DNA from: Pseudomonas sp. B28(2017)
GTDB lineage: Bacteria; Pseudomonadota; Gammaproteobacteria; Pseudomonadales; Pseudomonadaceae
Assembly (NCBI RefSeq): GCF_002113025.1
Contig: NZ_NEJH01000020.1
Coordinates: 1 to 56,010, forward strand
Reading direction: 5' to 3'
Length of the DNA stretch: 56,010 nt
Part shown: positions 1-6,994 of the stretch, in pieces
Position numbering within the stretch: the first letter of the stretch is position 1
How the letters are laid out: every line of letters starts with the position of its first letter
The notes under the pieces: model-generated
Told to the model about the DNA's origin: nothing
What the model saw: only the letters and a program-made list of their open reading frames with translations
The model's database searches: none
Position numbers and translations under genes: made by a program

Positions 1-5
1 TTTGC

Positions 6-69
6 TTACTTTTTTTTCGACTGAAAAAAGTAAGGCGCCGTAAGGGCGCAAAGGTGATTCAGCGTCACC
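6..69. repeat. Three consecutive small hairpins (dispersed Pseudomonas-type element)
   Basis: Three perfect inverted repeats follow one another: TTACTTTTTT/AAAAAAGTAA (6-33), GCGCC/GGCGC (35-49) and GGTGA/TCACC (53-69). Sequence of this kind is, from memory, dispersed at gene ends in fluorescent pseudomonads. The element lies downstream of the leftward metallophosphoesterase gene, and the first hairpin has T-rich arms that could act as a terminator. No gene is visible in the first 216 bases. Confidence 0.55.
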
Positions 70-101
70 TCGGCAAATGGATAAGCTCACAACTCACAAA
101 A

Positions 102-129
102 CCAACGCCAACGCCAACGCCAACGCCAA
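102..129. repeat. Hexanucleotide tandem repeat (CCAACG)n
   Basis: Four full copies of CCAACG followed by a partial fifth (CCAA). It lies in non-coding DNA between the hairpin element and the stop codon of the metallophosphoesterase gene. It is a simple-sequence tract that could vary in copy number by slippage; no function is evident. Confidence 0.8.
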
Positions 130-216
130 TCTTCCCCGGTAATCCGTGATGAACCTTTTTTTGCCTGCAATTTTGTCTGACGACCACTGCTGGTTTTATC
201 CGGCCGACACCGTCCG

Positions 217-1269
217 TCACGGCGCCGCTTGCAGGACACGCCCTTGCGATTGCTCGGGCAGCAAACAGCCTTTGGCCATCCACTGGCAGTCTCTGGCCCA
301 GCGAAAACCGGATTCCAGATCGCCTCGGTCGTTGTAATACCCCAGCCTGAGTTGAGTGGCACTCAGGTCGAGTTTGACAAAACCAGCCCGCGAGGTAGTA
401 AAGGTGCTATTCGGCGTTGGCGTTTGCAGGACATCCAGCTTCTGGCCACCCGCCCCGGAAATCACCCACGCGGGTTCATCTGCACGCAACAGCAATTGCT
501 GGTTGTGATCGTGCCCCGACAAAAGCAGATCGACGTGGTTGCGTTGCAACACTGGCAACAGCCGTGTGACCAGGTCCGACTCCTCGCCATGCTCGCCTTG
601 ATTGCGCACCGGATGATGGGACGCGGCTATTCGCCATACCGGAGCCGGTCCGGGTGCCTGATACGCCTGATCGATCAAGTCGATTTGCTGCTGCAGACTT
701 TCACGTGGCGCCGAAGTGTCGAGGAACACCATCCGCACCAATGGCCGCCCGTCGACGTCACCGAAATCCTTGACGTAGAAATTCGCCGGCATCTGCCAGC
801 GACCCGAGCCCCTGTGCTGTTGGCCGTACTCGATCTCGTATTTTTGCGACACCGGATAATCGTGATTACCCAGCACGGCGTAAAACGGCACATGGCTGAG
901 CCAGTGCCCCCAATAGACACGCTCGAATCGGGTTCCCCAACGATAATCGTGGGTACCGGTCAATGGCTTGCCGTAGAAGTTGTCGCCGAGGAAAACCACC
1001 ATGTCCAGGCGCCCCTCCCGGGCCGCGACACGTTCCATGGCTTGCCCCACTCGCCACTGTTGCAGGTCACCGCTGCCTTGATCGCCCAGGGCGATCAACG
1101 ACGCCGACGCAGGGTCCAGGCCGCTCAGCGGAACATAGGGTGAAGGCGGCGTGAGCAACCAGTAACTGCCCGCGATCAGCAGTAGCGCGAAGGCAATGCT
1201 TGAGCCGAGCACGACCCTTCGGAGCACCAGGCGTTTTGTAAATTTCGAGGGGGGATTTGTGCGATTCAA
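217..1269 (-). CDS. Membrane-anchored metallophosphoesterase (acid-phosphatase type)
   Basis: A 350-residue calcineurin-like phosphoesterase. A hydrophobic segment at about residues 19-38 suggests an N-terminal anchor with the enzyme in the periplasm. The dimetal motifs appear in order: GDQG (62-65), GDNFYG (95-100), GNHDY (134-138), SHHP (217-220) and SGHDHN (251-256). This order resembles tartrate-resistant (type 5) purple acid phosphatases, which hydrolyse phosphomonoesters; the substrate here is unknown. The chosen start is TTG at 1269, because no in-frame ATG precedes the hydrophobic segment. Its ribosome binding site is weak, so the start is uncertain. Two further phosphatase genes lie nearby on the same strand but are separated from it by a terminator. 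Confidence 0.85.
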   Translation of the reverse strand: MNRTNPPSKFTKRLVLRRVVLGSSIAFALLLIAGSYWLLTPPSPYVPLSGLDPASASLIALGDQGSGDLQQWRVGQAMERVAAREGRLDMVVFLGDNFYGKPLTGTHDYRWGTRFERVYWGHWLSHVPFYAVLGNHDYPVSQKYEIEYGQQHRGSGRWQMPANFYVKDFGDVDGRPLVRMVFLDTSAPRESLQQQIDLIDQAYQAPGPAPVWRIAASHHPVRNQGEHGEESDLVTRLLPVLQRNHVDLLLSGHDHNQQLLLRADEPAWVISGAGGQKLDVLQTPTPNSTFTTSRAGFVKLDLSATQLRLGYYNDRGDLESGFRWARDCQWMAKGCLLPEQSQGRVLQAAP

Positions 1270-1416
1270 TCAGGGATTCACCGGGCATCGAATGTCAGAT
1301 TGGTTGGCGAAATGAAGGTCAACTTTCACCCCCAATAGATCACCAGTTGTTCACGCTTCGTTAAGAAATCGTTCCGTGTACTTTTTTCAGCCTTCCTTCA
1401 CCAGTAGCCAGGAGTC

Positions 1417-1677
1417 ATGTCGCGCCCTGTCCCACTGCTGATTGCACTGTGTTGCCTGCTGTTATTCTTCGCTCTTGGCAACCACCAACTACAAGGCTCC
1501 ACCGAAGCACGGGTCGCCGGAATTGCCATGGAAATGCAGCTGGATAATGACTCGAACACACTCCCCGAGCTCACTGAAGGTTGCCCCAGGCAACAAAAAA
1601 CCCGCAGCCCTTTCGGGTTGCAGGTTTTGCTGTTCAAAGCGAACTCAATTCACTGGCTGGGTCTGAGTCGCCGATAG
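1417..1677 (+). CDS. Possible small secreted or membrane protein (uncertain)
   Basis: An 86-codon frame preceded by AGGAG two bases before the ATG, which is unusually close. The first 20 residues are strongly hydrophobic (LLIALCCLLLFFALG) and look like a signal peptide or anchor. I do not recognise the protein. Against a full-length gene, codons from about 61 to 70 run through the terminator hairpin of the opposite-strand PAP2 gene, and the end overlaps the PAP2 coding region by 33 bases. The first 55 or so codons may be real and the tail a read-through, or the frame may be spurious. Confidence 0.3.
   Translation: MSRPVPLLIALCCLLLFFALGNHQLQGSTEARVAGIAMEMQLDNDSNTLPELTEGCPRQQKTRSPFGLQVLLFKANSIHWLGLSRR
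1595..1627 (-). terminator. Rho-independent terminator after the PAP2 gene
   Basis: Read on the minus strand, a 13-bp stem (one wobble pair and one mismatch) closes a GAAA loop (1598-1627). It is followed by a run of six T (the A run at 1595-1600). It lies 18 bases past the stop codon of the PAP2 gene. Confidence 0.85.
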
Positions 1678-2478
1678 CGGTTGTTGCGCCATTGAAAGCA
1701 CGGGTTGTTCCAGCCTCGCTCGCCCGTAAAACGCCAGCGCCGTCAGCAAACACGCCAGCCACACAAAGATCCCGGCCCAGAGGGTGTGGGACATGTAGTG
1801 CCAGCCTTGCAGCACCCGCGTTGTGCCGTAGATGAAACCGAGGGTCAGCGAGCCGTACATGATCGCCTTGGAATAGCGCCAGCGATAACGGCGAGCCACG
1901 AAGTACAACGCCAGCATGGTGAAACCACCCGACGCATGTCCGCCCGGCCAGCAGCGACCGTCACCGGCGACTTTCAGCAGGTCGAAATTTTCATACCACT
2001 CGACGTGCTCCATTTTGCCGCCGTACAGGGTGGTCTCGATCGGGCAATACACGCTGGTGTGGCCCTTGAGGTAGTGAATGACCCCGGTACTGATGGAAAA
2101 CGCGAACACCACATAGAGAAAGTCCCGACGGTGCCGGGTGGCAAAGCGCAGCACCGGTGCGACTTTGATTTTTTCGAGGAATGCGATGATTTTCGTATGT
2201 TTTTCCGCCCTCAGACGCGGCCAGAGAAACGACAGCAAGGCACCGATAATCGCAATTTCGCCGGTCCAGTTCGGGATGATCCGTGCCCATTTGTGGGTGA
2301 TTTTTTCGAACAGATGGACCTGATCCAGAGGGTATGTCTGCGTCACCGGATCAAAAAAGTAATTGTTGAAGGCGATGTCGATTGTGGTCATGTCGAACAT
2401 CAGGAACACCACGACCGCGCAGGCCAGCGGAATACCGAAATTCACCCAGTAAAAGCGGTAGCGAGAAGCGGTCAGCAT
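1645..2478 (-). CDS. PAP2-family membrane phosphatase
   Basis: A 277-residue integral membrane protein of the phosphatidic-acid-phosphatase type 2 family. Signature regions are KGHTSVYCP (138-146, a variant of the K-x6-RP motif), PGGH (178-181) and R221-x5-H227. Hydrophobic segments lie at about 13-29, 74-86, 120-136, 184-194, 206-220 and 231-251. Family members remove phosphate from lipid phosphates such as undecaprenyl pyrophosphate, phosphatidic acid or lipid A; which one applies here cannot be read from sequence. The histidine-phosphatase gene ends 33 bases upstream on the same strand, so the two are probably co-transcribed. Its own terminator follows. Confidence 0.88.
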   Translation of the reverse strand: MLTASRYRFYWVNFGIPLACAVVVFLMFDMTTIDIAFNNYFFDPVTQTYPLDQVHLFEKITHKWARIIPNWTGEIAIIGALLSFLWPRLRAEKHTKIIAFLEKIKVAPVLRFATRHRRDFLYVVFAFSISTGVIHYLKGHTSVYCPIETTLYGGKMEHVEWYENFDLLKVAGDGRCWPGGHASGGFTMLALYFVARRYRWRYSKAIMYGSLTLGFIYGTTRVLQGWHYMSHTLWAGIFVWLACLLTALAFYGRARLEQPVLSMAQQPLSATQTQPVN

Positions 2479-2511
2479 TGTGAATCCTGATTGAAAAAGA
2501 GGATGGAAAAC

Positions 2512-3216
2512 TCAATGAGTGCTCACCGAGCTCCAGTCAGAAGCCTCGATGAAACCCAGCATGCGCGGAGTCTGAGGGGTTTCGGCGGAAATAAACAGCG
2601 AGGCGCCATAACCCAGTGTCGAAGGCGGTAACTTCAGGTCTTTTTCCAGTTGCTCCATGCACTCGCTGTGGGTCACCAGAACCAGGTTACGTCCGGCTAC
2701 CTTGTGCGCAAGCGCGTCGCGCAGCATGGTGCCCTTGCAAATGATCAGCCAGTCCTCCCCCGTGCCAACCTTGTTGAACATGAAGTTGGCGGTCTGTGCC
2801 GTGCGCAGGATCGGGCTGTTGTAGATATCGGCCTTGTCCAGGCCAAGGCGTTTGAACTGTGCCCCGAGGCTCTCGGCAACACTGCGAGAGCGCTCGGTAA
2901 TGCCATCGTTGCCAACCAGGCAAGGCGCCGAGGAGTGATCGCAGCGCTCGACATGGCGCACCAGCACGATCACATCGCCCTTGGCCCATCCCGCCATCAA
3001 AGCCTGTGCACCGGCCACATTGCCGTGAGCCAGGTCCGGCGCAGTGGCGGGACGCAGCAAAAACACGGTCAGCGGGACAACCAGCAGCGCCGAGGCCAAC
3101 ACCACCGCAGCGTTGCGATAACGGGCGAAGCGGTTCAGATCGATCGAGCGTTTTATCCCGAAAAGACTCAGTCTTAATTCCACATCAAGCCGCCTCGCCG
3201 GCACGGACCACCTCAT
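2512..3216 (-). CDS. Histidine phosphatase superfamily protein, membrane-tethered
   Basis: About 234 residues with one hydrophobic anchor (AAVVLASALLVVPLTVFLL) near the N-terminus, followed by a histidine-phosphatase domain. The phosphohistidine motif reads VRHVERCDH, where RHG/RHE is usual. SPILRTAQTA and VTHSECMEQ supply the second arginine and histidine. The protein is related to lipopolysaccharide-core phosphatases of the Ais type, but its substrate is unknown. The start is uncertain: ATG at 3216 has GGGA in front, GTG at 3183 has GAGG nine bases ahead and gives a protein beginning VELRLSLFG, and GTG at 3240 has no clear ribosome site. It is probably an operon with the PAP2 gene. Confidence 0.82.
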   Translation of the reverse strand: MRWSVPARRLDVELRLSLFGIKRSIDLNRFARYRNAAVVLASALLVVPLTVFLLRPATAPDLAHGNVAGAQALMAGWAKGDVIVLVRHVERCDHSSAPCLVGNDGITERSRSVAESLGAQFKRLGLDKADIYNSPILRTAQTANFMFNKVGTGEDWLIICKGTMLRDALAHKVAGRNLVLVTHSECMEQLEKDLKLPPSTLGYGASLFISAETPQTPRMLGFIEASDWSSVSTH

Positions 3217-3442
3217 TAGATCCCGAAAGGTTAAGGACACGTGCGTTGCCGGCGGGTGAAAGACATGTGAAAAAAAGCTTAAAACGCTGCAAAAACCTTG
3301 TTACAGAATCCGCCGCACAAAAACCTTTCAGCTCCCGGGATTGCTGCCGATACATCTTGCTTACACAGCTTGGCGGCCCCCAAAAAAAACAATCTTCCAG
3401 CCAACCGACGAAATAGAAGCACTACGTTCCTGGAGGAATTTG

Positions 3443-5362
3443 ATGAATAGCTGGTTCGGCAACATCAGCGTGAACCTGAAACTGGGCCTGGGATTTGGCC
3501 TGGTGCTGGCACTGACCTGCGTCCTCGCCCTGACCGGCTGGACCAGCCTGGGCGGGTTGATCGACCGCAGCAACTGGATGAGCGACATCACCCAGCTCAA
3601 CGCCGGCCTGACCAAGCTGCGCGTGGTTCGCCTGCAATACATGCTGACCAACGGCGATGAAACCGCCGCGCAGAGCGTGCAGACCACCCTCGACGCCTTC
3701 TCGGCCCAGCAACAGGCCCTGCTGGCGAAGTTCAAGAGCCCGGAAAACCTCAAGCTGCTCCGAGAGCAAAGTGCCGTCATCGACGCCTACAAGGTGTCCC
3801 TCGGCAAAATGCGCAACGCTTATCGCGCCGGCAACAGTGCCCGCGACGCCATGAGTGCCAACGCCGAAACCGCCAACACACTGATCAATGACATCACTTC
3901 CCGCGTTCAGCAAATGCCGCTGAGCGACCAGCGCTTTGAACAGTTCCAGGCCATTACTGCTGCCAGGGAAGCGTTTCTGCTGGCCCGCTACGAAGTGCGC
4001 GGCTACACCGCCAGTACCAATGCCGAGACCGAGCAAAAAGCGCTCGGCCAACTGGACGCCGCCATTGCCAGCCTGAAACCGCTGAACGCGCATTTCGCCG
4101 ATACCCAGCAAGACGCCCTGCGTCAGCTGGAGGCAGCACTGGGCAACTACCGCAGCGCCTTGCAGGCCTACAAGGCCGCCAGCAATGACGCGGTGCAAGC
4201 GCGCAAGGAAATGACCGATCAGGGCACCGCCATCGTCTCCCAAAGCGATCAGCTGTATCAGATCCAGCTCGACCGTCGTGACGCCGAAAGCGCCCGGGCG
4301 CGCACCTTGCAGTTGGTCAGCACCTTGCTGGCGTTGCTGGTGGGCGTCATTGCCGCCGTGCTCATCACTCGCCAGATCACCCGTCCACTGCGCGAAACCC
4401 TGGCGGTGGTCGACCGCATCGCCAGCGGTGACCTGACCCAGAACGTGCTGGTCACCCGCCGCGACGAGCTCGGCGTGTTGCAGCAAGGTATCGCACGCAT
4501 GGGCGTGACCCTGCGTGACTTGATCAGCGGCATCCGCGACGGCGTGACCCAGATCGCCAGCGCCGCCGAAGAGCTGTCGGCCGTGACCGAGCAGACCAGC
4601 GCCGGGGTCAACAGCCAGAAAGTCGAGACCGATCAGGTCGCGACCGCCATGCACGAAATGACCGCCACCGTGCAAGAAGTCGCGCGCAACGCCGAAGAGG
4701 CCTCGCAAGCCGCTGCGGCGGCGGACGGCGAAGCCCGTGAAGGCGACAAGGTGGTCAACGAAGCCATCGCCCAGATCGAGCGCCTGGCCAGCGAAGTGGT
4801 GCGTTCCACTGAAGCCATGAGCGTGCTGCAACAGGAAAGCGACAAGATCGGCAGCGTCATGGACGTGATCAAGGCCGTGGCCGAGCAGACCAACCTGCTG
4901 GCGCTCAACGCCGCCATCGAAGCGGCCCGCGCCGGGGAAGCCGGCCGTGGTTTTGCGGTGGTAGCCGACGAGGTCCGTGGCCTGGCCCAGCGCACGCAGA
5001 AATCCACCGAGGAAATCGAAGGCCTGGTCGCCGGCCTGCAGAACGGCACGCAACAAGTGTCGGCCGTGATGAACAGCAGCCGCACCCTCACCGACAGCAG
5101 CGTGGCCCTGACCCGCAAGGCTGGCGAGTCACTGGAGAACATCACCCGCACGGTGTCCAACATCCAGTCGATGAACCAGCAGATCGCTGCCGCTGCCGAA
5201 CAGCAAAGCGCGGTAGCCGAAGAGATCAGCCGCAGCATCATCAACGTGCGCGACGTATCCGAACAGACCGCTGCGGCGAGCGATGAGACCGCCAAGTCCA
5301 GCGTTGAGCTGGCGCGCCTGGGTGGTCAACTGCAGCAGATGGTGAGCCACTTCCGCGTGTAA
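3443..5362 (+). CDS. Methyl-accepting chemotaxis protein with helical bimodular (HBM) sensor, McpS-like
   Basis: A 639-residue chemoreceptor: TM1 at about 11-32, a long helical periplasmic region to about 280, TM2 at about 285-308, then HAMP (RQITRPLRETLAVVDRI) and a signalling domain with the conserved tip EQTNLLALNAAIEAARAG. The roughly 250-residue all-helical sensor and the total length match McpS-type receptors, which bind TCA-cycle acids in P. putida; ligands differ among relatives, so the ligand is not assigned. The C-terminus (SHFRV) has no CheR-binding pentapeptide. The start at 3443 is chosen for GGAGG seven bases upstream; a longer frame opens at 3341. It is transcribed alone and divergently from the phosphatase genes. 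Confidence 0.93.
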   Translation: MNSWFGNISVNLKLGLGFGLVLALTCVLALTGWTSLGGLIDRSNWMSDITQLNAGLTKLRVVRLQYMLTNGDETAAQSVQTTLDAFSAQQQALLAKFKSPENLKLLREQSAVIDAYKVSLGKMRNAYRAGNSARDAMSANAETANTLINDITSRVQQMPLSDQRFEQFQAITAAREAFLLARYEVRGYTASTNAETEQKALGQLDAAIASLKPLNAHFADTQQDALRQLEAALGNYRSALQAYKAASNDAVQARKEMTDQGTAIVSQSDQLYQIQLDRRDAESARARTLQLVSTLLALLVGVIAAVLITRQITRPLRETLAVVDRIASGDLTQNVLVTRRDELGVLQQGIARMGVTLRDLISGIRDGVTQIASAAEELSAVTEQTSAGVNSQKVETDQVATAMHEMTATVQEVARNAEEASQAAAAADGEAREGDKVVNEAIAQIERLASEVVRSTEAMSVLQQESDKIGSVMDVIKAVAEQTNLLALNAAIEAARAGEAGRGFAVVADEVRGLAQRTQKSTEEIEGLVAGLQNGTQQVSAVMNSSRTLTDSSVALTRKAGESLENITRTVSNIQSMNQQIAAAAEQQSAVAEEISRSIINVRDVSEQTAAASDETAKSSVELARLGGQLQQMVSHFRV

Positions 5363-5396
5363 CCGTACACCTGCGGTGATTGAAAGACCCATTCGT

Positions 5397-5501
5397 CGGA
5401 TCGCCGCCCGGGGCAAGCCCGCTCCCACAGGTAGAGAGTCGAACACAGAATCTGTGAACGACGCAAAACCCTGTGGGAGCGAGCTTGCTCGCGATGGCGA
5501 T
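5397..5501. repeat. REP doublet
   Basis: Two inverted REP units. The first is a divergent copy around GCAAGCCCGCTCCCAC (5414-5429). The second is GTGGGAGCGAGCTTGCTCGC (5473-5492). The intervening sequence shares a block like GTGAACGACGCAAAA with the doublets at 22.5 and 26.6 kb. It lies between the convergent ends of the chemoreceptor and DUF1329 genes. Confidence 0.85.
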
Positions 5502-5537
5502 CTCACAGACTGCATCTGAAAGGGTGTGCTGCGCGAC

Positions 5538-6911
5538 TTACCGCGTGCCGCGCTGGCGCAATGCCGACGGCATGAAGTACGCGTCTTCCGGCACCGGTTG
5601 GGCGAAGTCCACGGTGGTCGGCTCTTCGTTGTCCAGGTTCTGCACGTAGTAACGACGCGCCTGCAAGTCATGGAAGACGTCCAGCGCACTCCAGGTGGTG
5701 GGCAGGTCGTAGAAGTTTTTCAGGTAGGCCATCGACACCCGCCACAAATCCCCTCGTCCATCATATTGATCCACCAATGCGGCGCCCCAACTGTCCTCGT
5801 CCAGAAACAGCACGCGCCTGGAGTAGATATGCCGCGCGCCCGGCTTGAGCGTGCCTTCGACCACCCAGACCCGATGCAGCTCATAACGGGTGAACTGCGG
5901 GTTGAGGTGGCCCGGTGCGAGCAACTGCGCGTACTTCACCTCAGGGCTGCCGACTTTGTAATTGTTATAGGGAATGTAGACCTCTTGCTTGCCCTTGAGC
6001 TTCCAGTCGTAGCGATCCGGCGAGCCGTTGAACAGGTCGGTGTCGTCCGCCGTGCGCAGGCCGTCGGAAGAGGCGATCGGGGTGTCATACGCGAGGTTCG
6101 GCGCCCGACGCACGCGGCGTTGGCCCGCGTCGTAGACCCAGGCCTGACGCGGGTCCTTGAGCTGGTCCAGGGTCTCGTGAACCAACGCCGCACCGCCAGC
6201 CAGCCGGGCCGGGCTCTTCACGAACGCCAGGTAGTAAAACAGGATGTTTTTCAGGTCAGCAAACTGCCCGCCCGGACGGTAATAGTTGAAGAACCCCTCC
6301 TGCTGCGAGGTCACAAGCGCGAAGCTGCCGTTACGTTGTACCGGCGCTTCGGAGGCACGCCGGACCACATAGATGCCGCGATAACGGGTGATGTGGTTCC
6401 ACAGCACCTCGATCCCGTCCTTGGGCACCGGGAACGGCACACCGCCGTAGGCATCGGCGAAACCGGTCCCGCCATCGAGCAGCTTGGCCGAGGTCGCATT
6501 TTTCAAGGTGTTGTCATACAGCCACTGCGGCGCCGAACCAGAGCGGCGAGAGGGATAGACCGGCATCTGGAAGGTGTCGGGGTAGCTGTTGAACAGTGCG
6601 ATCTGACCCGGGCTGAGGTGGGCCTTGTACTGATCGAGGTTGGCCTTGGTGATGGTGAACAGCGGCTTGTCCGTCGCATACGGGTCCAGATGATGCTGAC
6701 CGGGCTTGTAGCCCGCCGGCGCCTGGGTGATGCCGCCGTTCCAGGCCGGTATGGTCCCGGCGGCGTTGCCGGCACGTTCGGCTCCCAGCGGCGTCAGCGT
6801 GGTTTTCAATTGCTCGGCCAGTTGGGGCGTGACCGCGGCCAGCGCACTGCCGGCGGCCAGGCTCAGGAACAGCGCCAGTGTGGTCTTGGTCAGTCTTGAA
6901 GTGTGAAACAT
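5538..6911 (-). CDS. DUF1329 family exported protein
   Basis: A 457-residue protein with a clear signal peptide ending near AAGSALA (about residue 26). The rest matches the DUF1329 family, whose members form a LolA/LolB-like fold and are nearly always encoded beside DUF1302 proteins. The pair is thought to act in outer-membrane handling of hydrophobic compounds or lipids, but the biochemistry is not settled. The start at 6911 is chosen for GGAGA eight bases upstream and for the signal peptide; the frame stays open to 6998 without support. The DUF1302 gene ends 83 bases upstream, with a single REP unit in the gap. Confidence 0.88.
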   Translation of the reverse strand: MFHTSRLTKTTLALFLSLAAGSALAAVTPQLAEQLKTTLTPLGAERAGNAAGTIPAWNGGITQAPAGYKPGQHHLDPYATDKPLFTITKANLDQYKAHLSPGQIALFNSYPDTFQMPVYPSRRSGSAPQWLYDNTLKNATSAKLLDGGTGFADAYGGVPFPVPKDGIEVLWNHITRYRGIYVVRRASEAPVQRNGSFALVTSQQEGFFNYYRPGGQFADLKNILFYYLAFVKSPARLAGGAALVHETLDQLKDPRQAWVYDAGQRRVRRAPNLAYDTPIASSDGLRTADDTDLFNGSPDRYDWKLKGKQEVYIPYNNYKVGSPEVKYAQLLAPGHLNPQFTRYELHRVWVVEGTLKPGARHIYSRRVLFLDEDSWGAALVDQYDGRGDLWRVSMAYLKNFYDLPTTWSALDVFHDLQARRYYVQNLDNEEPTTVDFAQPVPEDAYFMPSALRQRGTR

Positions 6912-6950
6912 GATCGTTCTCCGAATTAAAGGCAGCAGGCCTGCAACGCA

Positions 6951-6970
6951 CAGCAGGCTCGCTCCCACAG
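6951..6970. repeat. Single REP unit
   Basis: A lone copy (GCAGGCTCGCTCCCAC core) in the 83-base gap between the DUF1302 and DUF1329 genes. It has no inverted partner nearby. It could stabilise the upstream transcript or lower expression of the downstream gene. Confidence 0.75.
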
Positions 6971-6994
6971 GCGCTACATCTGTGTTCTGGGTAA

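Noticed and set aside
102..129. Possible CRISPR or direct-repeat array
   Set aside because: The repeats are contiguous hexamers without spacers, so this is a simple-sequence tract.
3422..5056. A 544-codon frame opposite the chemoreceptor gene
   Set aside because: Antisense shadow of a high-GC gene; histidine- and glycine-rich translation with no family resemblance.
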